From Poecilobothrus nobilitatus (taxonomy: Eukaryota; Arthropoda; Insecta; Diptera; Dolichopodidae), in NCBI GenBank assembly GCA_947095535.1, contig OX352772.1:273976636-274040635 (forward strand): DNA of 64,000 nt, in the 5' to 3' direction. Both the position numbers and the translations under genes were made by a program. Below the pieces are notes generated by a model, which was not told the DNA's origin, did not search any database, and saw only the letters and a list, made by a program, of their open reading frames with translations. How positions within the stretch are numbered: position 1 is the stretch's first letter; each line of letters begins with the position of its first letter. This document shows positions 24,732-35,487 of this stretch, piece after piece.

Positions 24732-24965
24732 ATGTTCGAATCTATAAACAACGAACAAAATATATCGGATCGCAAATGTGTTGTTTGTCCCAACAATAGG
24801 AGAAACTAAGTCGGTTTTTTAAGTTCCCGGAAAAAAAGATTTTATTTAATATGTGGATTCATAAATGTAAAATTATTCTTGAACCAGGTAAAAGTTGTAT
24901 TATATGTGAGGACCACTTCAACAAAAAATGTTTAGGAAAAAACAAACAAAAAAAAATTCTGTGTC
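24732..24965 (+). pseudogene. THAP zinc-finger domain of a P-element-like transposase
   Basis: The frame from ATG 24732 gives MFESINNEQNISDRKCVVC, then a stop after NNRRN. It continues in another frame with FPEKKILFNMWIHKC, then SCIICEDHFNKKCL. The C-x2-C, FP, W and final C-x2-H-F pattern is the THAP DNA-binding zinc finger, which begins P-element and THAP9 transposases. The downstream body of such a transposase lies on the same strand at 29.9-31.9 kb, so the two parts are one gene split by the LINE between them. One stop plus a frameshift break this domain. Confidence 0.88.
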
Positions 24966-25513
24966 AACTTTATTTTTATTTTATTTTTATTTTATTTTAC
25001 AAAACCTAAGCAAGGTCGTTACAAAAAAAATTCTTAAATTAATGCTTATAATTAAAATTAAACAAAACAATGACTTAAAACTACATTTATAGTAACTTAA
25101 AACCTAAAAAAAGTTAATTTATTGTTATTGTTATTATTAATTTTTTATTTAAACTACATTAACAACTTTATTTTAACAAAAAAAATTGAAATATGATATC
25201 AGTACAGATATGTACATATATATAATGACAATCAATTTAAAATTTTATGTAATAACTTATGTAGCAAATTAAACGTAAATAAATATCTTATTATTACGTA
25301 GAAGTAAAATTAAAAAAAAAATGTACATTTTTTTTTATTAACAGTACTTGAAAGCATTAAATTACTATTTATAAAATGTACAAAAAAAAAAAAAAATGAT
25401 CTAAATGAAAAACATTAATTGTATTATAATGCAATACAATAAATGTGCTATGTTTAAAATTATATCATAATTAAAAAAAAAAGAAAAAAATTTTTTTTTT
25501 GCTTAAGTAAGAA

Positions 25514-28500
25514 TTAATTGTCTAAGGTCATTAAATTGGAAAAATGTAGTTGTAAAATGTGTTTGAACGTATTTCTGGAGATAGATGTAGAATAGAGATG
25601 ACTAATTTTGTTAAAAGTAGTACAACATCTGTTGATGGGTTCATTTCTACCGTACTCTGTATTATGTTTGTAGTCCATTAAAAATTTAGTATTTCTAGTT
25701 TGCCTAACACTATCGTTAAGTCTAAACTTGTTATTAAGAGATTGGATAGAAATACTATTATTCAAAATATCAAAAGTAAAGCATGATGACAATAGTTGTC
25801 TACGTAAAGATAAAGAAAGCAAGTTTAATGAATCAAGTCTTGTGGTGTAACTAGGTAGATTAGCAAAATCAAAAGGGTTATATTGATTCCTTAATGCAAA
25901 TAAAAGAAATTGCTTTTGAACTGATTCGATTCTATTGGAATGAACTGCAAAGACTGGATCCCAAACAATGTTACCGTATTCTAAGATAGAACGAACTAGG
26001 GAACAATAAAGAGATTTTGTCACAGCTAAGTCGCTAAATTCTTTAGCTCTTCTCTTAATGAAACCTAACATTTTATTAGCCTTTGAAACTATTAGGTCAT
26101 AGTGAAGATTATAATTAAGTTTATTATCGAGAAGAATTCCCAGATCAGTAATGCTAAAAACCCTTTCAAGAGAAACATTATCTATTTTGTAGTCATATAT
26201 TAAAGAAGACCGTTTACGTGTAAAGCTAATAACTTTACATTTCTGTATGTTGAGTTCTAATTTATTTGACGTGCACCAAGTTTGTAACACTGATAAGCTT
26301 GATTGAAGTTTAGCTGCATCAGGATTATCTTTAACCACTTGATATATTTTTAGGTCATCAGCAAACGAAATGTGAGATATATTGCTTAGATATTCCGAAA
26401 GATCTGAAATAAAAACATTAAACAGAAGCGGGCCTAAATGGCTACCTTGCGGTACACCGGAAGTGACCCCAATGGTGTTGGATAATACACCACGAAATTT
26501 AACATTTTGAGTTCTTTCTAAAAGATAAGAATTAAGCCACCCAAGAAATGAACCCGAAATGCCAAAAGTTGATAGTTTGTTTAGCAAAGTGAAGTGATCT
26601 ACACGATCGAAAGCTTTGCTAAAATCAGTGTAAATTGCATCAACTTGGTACCCTTTCTCCATTTGATTCAGGATTTCAGATGTATAAACCATCAGGTTCG
26701 TAGTAGTTGAACGACCTTTTCTGAAACCATGTTGTTGTTCATTTAGTTTTGCATTTATGATAGGAGTAATTCTATCAACGACAATTTTTTCAAATAATTT
26801 AGGTATAGTCGAGAGGATTGCTATACCTCGATAATTTTCCACCGATGCTCTATCCCCTTTTTTAAAAATAGGGGTTAAGTGGGAGGATTTCCACTTTTGT
26901 GGGAAAATCCCAATTGAAAGTGACTTATTGAAAATAAGATGAAGAGGGAAGATTAGACTGTGAGAACAATTATGTAAAAAGATTGGGGGAATTAAGTCCG
27001 GACCAGCACCCTTTTTTAAATCAAGGCTCAAAATTGCTTCAAGAATATCATTTTCAGAAAGATACACGTCTGTAAGTAGGAAATTTGAGCTATTAGATAA
27101 GGAATTAGTCGATGTAGTAACTGGTGCTGTTTGACGATAAACTTGTTGAAAATGATCAGAAAAGAAGTTACAAATTTCTTTTGGGCAATCAGAAACCACA
27201 TTGTCTTTTGATAACATTGAATTGGGATACCCAAATAATTTCCGTTTTGTGTTAACAAAATCAAAAAATTTTTTAGGATCAGTAACAAGTTTGTTGCCAA
27301 TATCTGTGACATAGTTTTCATATGCTACATTGGCTTTTTGTTTAAATTCAATTGCAAGTTGCTTATACATATTCAATAAGTCGTCGCATGGTGCTTGATG
27401 ATGTTTGAGTTTTTTGTATATTTTATTGCGCCGATTTCTCAAGTTCCTAAGATCTCTATCTAACCATGGTTCTGTTATTTTATGCTTTTTGCGAATTTTA
27501 GGAACAAAGGCATCAATAATTTGAAACAGATTAGAGTAAAAGATAGAGATTAGTAAATTGACATCCTGTTGAACTAACAGTTCGTCCCATGTGATTAATG
27601 ACAAAGCATAATTAATACTTTGATAGTCAGCATTAAAAAAATCGTATACAATTTCATTATTGTAAAATTTGTCCAAGAGTGGGATAGAAGTGGAGAACTC
27701 GAAAATAAGTGCGTTATGATGAGAAGAGTTGGTAAAAAGATTATCAACATCATCAGCGAGTTTAACCGACACTCTATCATATGCATTTGAAAATGCAAGA
27801 TCTAACCACTTATTATTACTATTAGGATAACTGATAATTTGTTGTAAATCGTTACCGTAGAACTCGCTAATAAGACCGAAGTCAATTTCGTCATGAAAGT
27901 TAACCGGTAATAACAAATTATCAGCGTCGTCAACGATAAAAGAAATAGAAGGACGATTAAAATCGCCAAACACAAAAATTGAGTCATCCTCATGCATTTC
28001 TGAAATAATATTGTGATATACACTATAAAAAACAGAATATGAGGAATTGTCAGAGTTCGGAGGGAAATAAACTATACCTAGGTATAAATTATTTGTACCT
28101 AATTTAATTTTAACAAATTGGTGATCGAAAGAGTGATGTGTACCAGTGATTAATGGTACACTAGATAAGTTATTCTTTACAGCAAGTAGAACACCACCTC
28201 CTCGCGAACAATTTGCAGATAGATAATCACGATCCTTTCTGTAAATGGACCAATTACCATCCAGAATTTCCTCGTTTGTAAACGAATCGTTGAGCCATGT
28301 TTCAGTTATAACTAAAACATTGAAATTACACGACTTGGCATCAACAAAAAGCTTCTTTAGCTTGCCTCTCATACCACTACAATTGTGGTAAAACATTTTA
28401 ATGTTGTTTATGTTGTTGAAAGTTTGAGAGGTCTTTTTAGAGTAAGTAACGTTAGATAAAGAAATGAGATTTGAAGTTTGGTTGAAACTTGAGTAATTAC

Positions 28501-28537
28501 TTAGAGTTTGGACGAAAAAACTTGTTATAACTCTCAC
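25514..28537 (-). CDS. LINE ORF2: APE endonuclease and reverse transcriptase
   Basis: An uninterrupted frame of 1007 codons. It begins with GTG if read from the ORF1 overlap; the first ATG is codon 48 (28396). Endonuclease motifs are N52 (YHNCSG), E79 (ITETWL), GDFN 191-194, DLAF 246-249 and SSHH 271-274. The last stands where SDH is usual, so its Asp is replaced. RT follows: WKSSHLTPIFKKGD about 549-562, DFSKAFD 638-644, SGVPQGSHLGP 693-703 and FADD 725-728. No RNase H is seen. The C-terminus has TEYGRNEPINRC, a motif also found in the LINE tails at 49.6 and 58.4 kb. It nicks target DNA and copies its RNA by target-primed reverse transcription. Clade is Jockey/CR1-like by eye. Confidence 0.95.
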   Translation of the reverse strand: MRVITSFFVQTLSNYSSFNQTSNLISLSNVTYSKKTSQTFNNINNIKMFYHNCSGMRGKLKKLFVDAKSCNFNVLVITETWLNDSFTNEEILDGNWSIYRKDRDYLSANCSRGGGVLLAVKNNLSSVPLITGTHHSFDHQFVKIKLGTNNLYLGIVYFPPNSDNSSYSVFYSVYHNIISEMHEDDSIFVFGDFNRPSISFIVDDADNLLLPVNFHDEIDFGLISEFYGNDLQQIISYPNSNNKWLDLAFSNAYDRVSVKLADDVDNLFTNSSHHNALIFEFSTSIPLLDKFYNNEIVYDFFNADYQSINYALSLITWDELLVQQDVNLLISIFYSNLFQIIDAFVPKIRKKHKITEPWLDRDLRNLRNRRNKIYKKLKHHQAPCDDLLNMYKQLAIEFKQKANVAYENYVTDIGNKLVTDPKKFFDFVNTKRKLFGYPNSMLSKDNVVSDCPKEICNFFSDHFQQVYRQTAPVTTSTNSLSNSSNFLLTDVYLSENDILEAILSLDLKKGAGPDLIPPIFLHNCSHSLIFPLHLIFNKSLSIGIFPQKWKSSHLTPIFKKGDRASVENYRGIAILSTIPKLFEKIVVDRITPIINAKLNEQQHGFRKGRSTTTNLMVYTSEILNQMEKGYQVDAIYTDFSKAFDRVDHFTLLNKLSTFGISGSFLGWLNSYLLERTQNVKFRGVLSNTIGVTSGVPQGSHLGPLLFNVFISDLSEYLSNISHISFADDLKIYQVVKDNPDAAKLQSSLSVLQTWCTSNKLELNIQKCKVISFTRKRSSLIYDYKIDNVSLERVFSITDLGILLDNKLNYNLHYDLIVSKANKMLGFIKRRAKEFSDLAVTKSLYCSLVRSILEYGNIVWDPVFAVHSNRIESVQKQFLLFALRNQYNPFDFANLPSYTTRLDSLNLLSLSLRRQLLSSCFTFDILNNSISIQSLNNKFRLNDSVRQTRNTKFLMDYKHNTEYGRNEPINRCCTTFNKISHLYSTSISRNTFKHILQLHFSNLMTLDN

Positions 28538-29155
28538 GTGATTGATTCAAATGATTGTAGTAGTTGCTATTGCAATGACTACGATAAGCCTTAAGATCCT
28601 CTTCGACCTCTTTAACAGAGAAGCCTATATTTTTATGATATCTGAGATAAAGATCGTATAAATCTTTATAATTAGATGGCAGCCCCTCATTGTGAATGAG
28701 AACTGACAGGTGAGTCCTAGTTTTACCTTCTATAACGGTGTTATACGAATCATTATGTAAATAGGCTAGGAAAAGTCTAACGTTGTAGAGAATCCTCTCA
28801 TCTCTGAATCTTGACAGAGCATATTTGCAATCTTCTGTTAGAGATCGCTTTGTCATTCTAACGATTGGAGAAACAAGCGGATCTTGTAATACTAGTTTGT
28901 TATTATTATTAATATTATTGTTATTATTATTAATATTATTGTTATTATTATTAAAATTAGTATTGTTATTATTTTGATTATTATTATTATTGCCGTTACT
29001 AATATTATTATTATTATTATTATAGTTATAATTATTATTATTATCATTATTATCGTTATCGTTATAATTATTAATATTATTATTGTCGTTACTAACATTA
29101 TTATTATTATTATTATCGTTATAGTTATTATTATTGTTATTATTATTATTATTAC

Positions 29156-29192
<37 letters not shown>

Positions 29193-29198
29193 ATTATT

Positions 29199-29256
<58 letters not shown>

Positions 29257-29890
29257 TTTTTTTTATTTTTATTTTTATTATTATTATTTTTATTATTATT
29301 ATTTTGATTTTGATTATTTTTAATTCGATTATTATTATTATTGTTACTTATAAATTTATTATTGTTATTACTATGAACTTTATTATTATTAATGTTATAG
29401 CTACTGGTAACCGGTCTTAAAGTATCTCCTTGGATAAAATTAGAGTACATTTTGCTATTGGTAGATAATGTACTCTGAATTGAAAATTTCTTTTTAGCTT
29501 TATTACTAAAAGGAACAGCGAAAGGATTAAGAAGAAGTGTTTTAGAATGCGTGTTATTATTGTTTGTGTTAATGTTTAAACTTGTATTAATATGAGAAAT
29601 AGATTTAGTTGTATTACTATTAGAATTAGACTCTTCTTTAAAAAGCTTAATTATAGTACCTTTTTTCCATCGTTTGTAATTTATTATTTCACAAACTTTG
29701 GATTGAGGTACCATAATTTTAAAAGATTTATATTTCGGTTTAAATCTAAGATTCTTAGGAGTAATGTTAACTATTATTACAGTACTTAAATTAAACTTAT
29801 TCTTTAAAAACTTACTGAGATAATTAGAAGTTGTGTAAGCTGCAAATTTAGTAAAGATAATAATTAGATAAGTTTTAGATAATAATAAAG
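28497..29890 (-). CDS. LINE ORF1 with long polyasparagine region
   Basis: Open antisense frame; the computed start at 29975 lies in P-element sequence, so the real N-terminus is probably lost. Numbering from 29975, residues about 35-115 look like a basic RRM-type region (LSTVIIVNITPKNL, KSFKIMVPQSKVCEIINYK). Residues about 194-360 are almost pure Asn with scattered Lys, Asp, Tyr and Ile. Residues 362-492 form a knuckle-free C-terminal domain (DPLVSPIVRMTKRSL, IHNEGLPSNYKDLYDLYLRY, QSRESYNKFF), which also occurs in the decayed ORF1 at 1845-2165. No CCHC knuckles are present. The expected role is RNA binding and particle assembly. The Asn tract comes from a TTA/GTT microsatellite that stayed in frame. 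Confidence 0.85.
28890..29360. repeat. Imperfect ATT/GTT trinucleotide microsatellite in ORF1
   Basis: About 450 bases of (TTA)n with scattered GTT, TTG and CTT variants. On the minus strand it reads AAT/AAC and encodes the Asn-rich region of ORF1. Open frames on the plus strand here (runs of Ile/Val) are shadows of the repeat. Confidence 0.95.
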
Positions 29891-31916
29891 CATTAACTAT
29901 GCAGTCATCTAAAGATTGTAATATATTCACTTTTACAGAAGAATATGAACCTATTCTACATTTTAAAAATAACACTCAGCGTATGTTAGCATTTGAAGAG
30001 TGTTGCGAGTTTGAAAATGCACTATCTCCAGATTTAATAGTTAAAATACTGGTTAAAACTTATTCAAAATCTAATTCAAAATATTCAACTGGGTCTATTG
30101 AAATGGCTGATTGAGTATCTGTATCTCCAACAATTTTATTGGAAAATAATTTTTGCAATAATTACCTAAAATTTCAAAAAAATGAGTCTTACTATAGAAA
30201 AAAATGTACAAATTTAGAAAAAAGCTTAAATAAAATTCAAGTTAATAACAAATATTTACAGTCAGCTGCATTTATATACAAAAGAAAAAATAATAAGTTA
30301 ATATTTGAAAATAAAAAATTGAGGGAAAAATTAAAACTTATGCCTGTTAATAATTTAATTGATAAATCCACATTAAAAGTGAATGCAAGACCTATGCTTA
30401 AAATGAATTTTAAAGAAATAAAAAATTGATTGAAGGAAAAAAGAGAACTTGCCTTGAATATTCATTTCAATTCCCCTAAAGGATACATATTTTTGCGAAA
30501 TTCTATAAAACTGAATGTGCCTTATTATTCTTCTCTAAATCGATGGTTTGCCATAAAATATTTAGACGTAGGTTTACATGACAAAAATATTGAAGAATTA
30601 AGCAATATTTTCAATAAAATTAACGAAATTTCCAAAGAATCTGTTCTAACAGTTACAGATTTCTTAGATTACGGTTTGAAAAGAACTGGAGCCATAGCTA
30701 AATATGTATGTGTGTCTTTATTAAAACGAATAGTATCAAATAGGAAATATATATTTAGTTTTTATACGACAGCTAAAGGTATTTGTGGGAAAGATCTTCA
30801 GGAAATATTATATTTAAATTTAAAGTAGCCTTTGGTTTAGATCTTAGATCTTAGATTTAACATTCGCGCTGTGATATGTGATCAAGATACTAATAATAGG
30901 AAAGGTTTTAGTTTATTAGGAGTTAACAATAACCAACCATATTTTTTCTATAATTTTAATGGATCTGAAAAAAAAAATATTTGCAATTTTTGATCCAATA
31001 TATTTAGTGAAATCTCTTCGGAATAATCTTCTAAAATATGATCTTCAAACCAAAGATGGTGAAGTTTCATTTAAAATAATTCGATCTTTATACTATTTCG
31101 AATGCACTAATAAAAAAAAAATGTGTCCAGGACTAACTAAAAGCATGTTTTTCCGAATACATTTGAAAGAATGAATATTTGCTTAGTTTTTCAGATATTT
31201 AGTCATTCTGTTTTTAAGCCGCTATAAGAACTTTGGTTGAACTCAAAATATTTGTAACAAGGACGAATTGTGCTTAATAATTGTGCCGCCGATAATTTTG
31301 AAGATAATTGTGAAGAAAAAAAAAACAAGAGAAAGATTTTAAAATTAAAGATCAATTATTCGAAAAAAAAAAAACTTACTAAATTTATTTCTAAATTTAT
31401 TTCTAGTTTGATTGTCTGAACAGCAGAGTATTTACGATATGAATCCTTATCGTTCAGCTCTGCAAGCAAATAACAATATATCAGAATATTTATTTGACAT
31501 GATAGAATATTTTAAAAACATAGTACCAACTACGTCACAAAAAAATTATTGCATTAATGGAATGATTCAAAGTTTGTCTGCAAAAGTTCAAATAAGCAAA
31601 GATATTTTTTGCTTATTGTAATAACTCTGATTGTTTTTATTTATTATTATCTAGAATTAATCAAGATGTAATAGAAAATTTGTTTGCTTCGATTCGTTAC
31701 AGCCGTTACAGAAATGGTTGCAACATTAATCCATCCACGATGGAATTCAATAAAATTTTAAAATAAATAATTTTTTATTTCAGTCGAACTTATTAATAGT
31801 GAGTTTGAAAACTCTAATTATGAATCAGATGGTTCAGATTTCCTATGTAAAGATTTTCCAAATATTATTCCTGAGGAAGAAAATTTTCAGATTCAATATG
31901 AATTTTTATTAGATTG
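29885..31916 (+). pseudogene. P-element/THAP9-like transposase body
   Basis: Continuation of the THAP-domain gene from 24732. Successive segments show an N-terminal stretch (29899-30114), a leucine-rich coiled coil (30139-30429), the catalytic-domain start (30430-30828; FNSPKGYIFLRNSIKLNVPY and VTDFLDYGL are visible), FDPIYLVKSLRNNLL at about 31000 and a Cys-containing block to 31174. The frame QSIYDMNPYRSALQANN begins at 31412. The C-terminal SRINQDVIENLFASIRY lies near 31650, followed by an acidic tail ending about 31916. The DP-x-HLVKS-RNN and LNQD-x-ENLF motifs are diagnostic of P-type transposases. Stops at 30112, 30427 and others, plus frame changes, make it inactive. Confidence 0.88.
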
Positions 31917-32215
31917 ATATATGAACTTCAAAATGTATAATGTAAATGTAATTTATCTTATAATTTTGTTTTCTATGCCGAATTGAACGTTTAATTGAAT
32001 TCAATACATTTATTTTTATTTTAAAACTTCATCTTTTTCCTTTTTCTAAAAATATTAAATCAGTAAAAATTAAATTTTAAATTTAATTATGGATTTTTAA
32101 TTTTGTCAAAGCTTTCAGATAAAATTATAGTTTTATCGTCCAGTGCAAAATTTTGTACGATTTTTTAATCTTACATACTTTACTTATAATCTATTTGAAA
32201 AATTCCTAAATTGAT

Positions 32216-32246
<31 letters not shown>

Positions 32247-32837
32247 ATCAGAGGTTAACATTTCAATATTTATAAAGTGTATAATGTAAAATTTTCTAAG
32301 CAAATAATAATTTTTTATTTGGTTACTTCTTTTTATAAAGTAAAGTGACTGAAAATAAAAAAAAAATCTGAACTATTCATTAAATATGAAATGAAGAGAA
32401 AAAAACATAAAACTAACACACTAACACATATCAATAACATCTTAAATAAAAAGAGCCTTTACATTGATTTTAGTATGTGAGTTGTGATTTGTGATTTGTT
32501 TGATTTTTCGCTAGAAAAATAAAATAAATAAATTTGAAGAATTAAGAATAAGAAAGAACAGTCAAAACTAATATGTTCATTTTTTAATGGAATGTTTTTC
32601 TTTTTCTTTGGGGCCCATTAAATAAAAAAAAAATTGTGAGAGATTTTTTGTTCTTCTTGCGTTATCTATACACATATATATAATTTTTGATATGATTTGT
32701 CTGTATAAGTATAAAGTTTGTGGTATAATATTATGGAAAGGCTTATTACAATTTTTTTATAGAGACATATACGTCATTAAAATATTTTGTGTTAAATTTT
32801 AACCAACGAGGAGTATTAATGCATAAATTTGAAATTC
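31917..32837. other. Gap without recognised gene
   Basis: AT-rich flank of the P-type transposase. The right end of the element should lie here, but I could not identify terminal inverted repeats matching the left side. No other gene was seen. Confidence 0.45.
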
Positions 32838-33101
32838 TTAAGTTAAAATTTGGTTGATAAACTCATCCATTATGTTGACGGATGTATTCAAACAAGAATC
32901 AATGACCTCAGAAACCGCATCTTGTTTGTTGTTAAGTACAACAGAATCGTCCAAGCTATCTGCAATCCTTAATTCCTCAAATAAAGACTCCCTTTTACCA
33001 AGTTCTTCAGTGGAATTATTAATTTTACAGTTGTCCTGAAGTAACTCTAATTTAGTTTTAACAATATCTAAATCTGTTAAAACGACGTCTCTGAAACTCA
33101 T
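32838..33101 (-). CDS. Small unrecognised ORF, acidic coiled-coil type
   Basis: An 87-codon minus-strand frame starting MSFRDVVLTDLDIVKTKLEL and ending INQILT. It is rich in Asp, Glu, Leu and Ser and is predicted helical by composition. Amino acid usage looks protein-like rather than random AT-rich sequence. Related-looking text continues upstream on the minus strand (KNVTNNLNKQYYSSLKQNI at about 33165; MTLESMLQKIGIKKFVNEQM at about 33330) but is broken by stops. It may be the 3' exon or pseudogene of an unidentified coiled-coil gene, or an ORF1 remnant. No function can be assigned. Confidence 0.4.
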   Translation of the reverse strand: MSFRDVVLTDLDIVKTKLELLQDNCKINNSTEELGKRESLFEELRIADSLDDSVVLNNKQDAVSEVIDSCLNTSVNIMDEFINQILT

Positions 33102-33640
33102 TCATATATCACCAGCTGTAATATTTTGTTTAAGTGATGAATAATACTGTTTATTCAAATTATTCGTCACATTTTTTAATTCATCGAAATTTATATTTTA
33201 TTGTTATTATATTAAGTTAACAACCGCTCAACAACAGCCCTAATTTATGAGATTTCTGTTTTCAAACCTATCATTTGCTCATTTACAAATTTCTTTATAC
33301 CAATTTTTTGGAGCATTGATTCAAGTGTCATGAAATTTAAGATGACAAAAGCCTTTACAAAAAACAGTTTCTGTTTTTGTATCATTATCAAATAAATTTT
33401 AGCACTGCATATTTGTATTCCATTATATAATTAAATTTATTTTACAATTTGATAATCCGATATTTTAAACTTTCGAAAGATAGAAAGACAGTATACTGCT
33501 AATTGGAAAGAGGAAGAAAAATGATAATATTTTTATGGCAATTTTAATCGTATTTTTTGACAGATCAATTTTACATATTCTTAAAATATTTATATGTTAT
33601 ATGGATTTAAGTAAACAAATTAAGTTAAAAAAATGAGAAG
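33102..33640. other. Gap with broken upstream remnants of the small ORF
   Basis: Apart from the broken helical segments noted at 33120-33400 on the minus strand, only AT-rich sequence is present. The tattatattatatttatttatttattaa stretch at 33640-33670 looks like the A-rich 3' tail of the antisense LINE that starts here. Confidence 0.5.
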
Positions 33641-35483
33641 TATTATTATATTATATTTATTTATTTATTAATTTATTCAATGCATTGAGACGATGAGTCT
33701 CTATACTATGCATATCTAGCGATTGGTACAGATAAAATTTACAATAAACTTAAATCTATTTAATTTAATTCTCGATGTTAAAACTGGCACTACAATTAGC
33801 ATACTAGCAAATGTGAAATGAAAATAAAATAACAATAATATGGTGATAAATTAACTGTAATTAAAAATAAGAAAACATTATATATACTGAATTCGTAAGT
33901 TATTAAGTTAGTAGTAAATTGTCAAAATGAAAGATAATTGATAAGCAAACACGTTCAATTTACCTATCTTTTACATAATTGAGTGATAGCTTATTAAAAG
34001 CTCTGTGAGTTATAGCACGCTTGACATCAGTCGGAAGGGAGTTCCACAAGGTAGTAATTTTGACAAAATAAGATAAATGCCTTAGGCGACCTCTATGATG
34101 AGGAGTGGTAAATGCCTTTGACGACCTGCCAAAACTTATTTTATTGTATAAGTAATTTGAACATCCAGTTGTGATAAACCTGTGAAAGAAACAGAGGTAT
34201 TTATGATTCAAGTAATTATTGATGGTACACTCTAATAAATTTTTAGAGGCATCAGATATCCTATCGAACATACGGCGGTTTGCAACACATCTTGTGCAAG
34301 CGTTAAGTATTAAATTCAAACTGACTCTCTCACTAGTATTCATCGAAGAATAAACCACGTTGCAATAAAGAATATGAGGTAGAATGAGAGGTTTAATTAG
34401 TCGACACTTACTATAGAATGAAATACCAGTAGCAATCTTCCAGATCCTACGAAGGACCGGGTAGACTTTACTAGCAACTCTCTTGATATGCTCAAAGTTG
34501 GTAACCTTTTCAACAAAAGCGATAACATTTCCGTCGACCATCACTTGTGGTAGGTTCACAGTTTCTACCAGTTTAGAATATATAATTATGGCCTGTGACT
34601 TCACAGGGTTGAGCTTAAGATGATTCGATATAGCTCAAAAGGAAACTGCATCCATTTCATCATTCAAAGTACCGATGCAGCTGGAAAGATGAGATAAAGG
34701 TGGGCTTAGAAAAAACTGAACAGCGTCGGCATACATTCTGCATTGGGCTAGACTCAGGCATTTGGGTAGATCATTAATAAAGATGGAGAATAATAGAGGA
34801 CCCAAAATACATCCCTGAGGAACCCCATATTTGTTTGCCAAGAAATCGGACGAGAAACTACCCACTCTAACGCACTGAAATCTATTCACTAGATAATTCT
34901 GCAAGAAATTAACGGCTGTTCTGTTAAATTTGAAGTCTCTACTCAGCTTTTCACATAAAAAATTATGGTTGACTGAGTCAAATGCTTACTGAAAAAATGC
35001 TTATGAAAAATCTAGGAGTAGCAAAGTAGTTGCGTGTTTCATATCCACTTCAGAAGAAATAAAATCATTTATTTCCAGGAGAGTAGTGCTGGTATTGTGC
35101 TCTTTCCTAAAACCGGACTGAAAAGGGAAAAGCAGACTATTGTTATCGAGAAACTTAGTCATTTTCCCCTGTGCTAATAATTCAAAAGCTTTAGATAGCC
35201 TTGGAAGAATACTAATAGGCCTAAAATCGTTTAAAGTCGGACTAGCTTTCTTGGGCATGGGAATGATTTTGAATAACTTCCACGCCGAAGGATATTCAGA
35301 TGAAATGAATATAGTGTTGAAGATGTGGGTGACAAACGATAAAGGAACAGGCAGAAAGAGTTTTAAGAATTTTAAAGGAATCAAGTTAGTTTCCACAGTA
35401 TTCGATTTAATATGATAAATTGCCCTCCGGGTGTCATCCTGATTCACGTTTTTAAATGAGAAAAAGTTAGGAGTTGGTATCTG
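33640..35483 (-). pseudogene. LINE RT half, 3' side of the errantivirus insertion
   Basis: Minus-strand open segments 35447-35001, 34904-34635 and 34604-33960 form the RT and C-terminal part of a Jockey-like ORF2. Visible motifs are FRPISILPRLSKAFELL, FQSGFRKEHNTSTTLLE, YGVPQGCILGPLLFS and a final WNSLPTDVKRA region. The catalytic box reads MYADAVQ at about 34734-34714 where YADD is expected, so one catalytic Asp is missing. A frame break at about 34990 lies beside a short direct repeat (aatgcttactgaaaaaatgctta), and there is a stop at about 34633. The upstream half of the same LINE lies beyond the errantivirus at 42453-43080. Confidence 0.88.
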
Positions 35484-35487
35484 CGCA

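Larger units (their letters stand above)
24968..29890 (-). mobile_element. LINE with intact ORF2 and Asn-rich ORF1, inserted in the P element
   Basis: Antisense LINE of about 4.9 kb. The 3' tail is an A-rich simple repeat (TTTATTTTATTTTTATTTTA on the plus strand, 24968-25005). A 3' UTR of about 500 bases precedes ORF2 (25514-28537), which overlaps ORF1 (28497 upward) by about 40 bases in a different frame. The left part of ORF1 runs without a start codon into the P-element sequence at about 29890, so the copy is probably 5'-truncated. I could not define a target duplication. An intact 1007-codon ORF2 makes it one of the youngest LINEs in the window. Confidence 0.88.

Noticed and set aside
28974..29420. 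Plus-strand Ile/Val-rich open frame of 148 codons
   Set aside because: Shadow of the (TTA)n tract that encodes the Asn-rich part of ORF1 on the other strand.
35140..35415. Plus-strand open frame of 91 codons
   Set aside because: Antisense shadow of the LINE RT on the minus strand.
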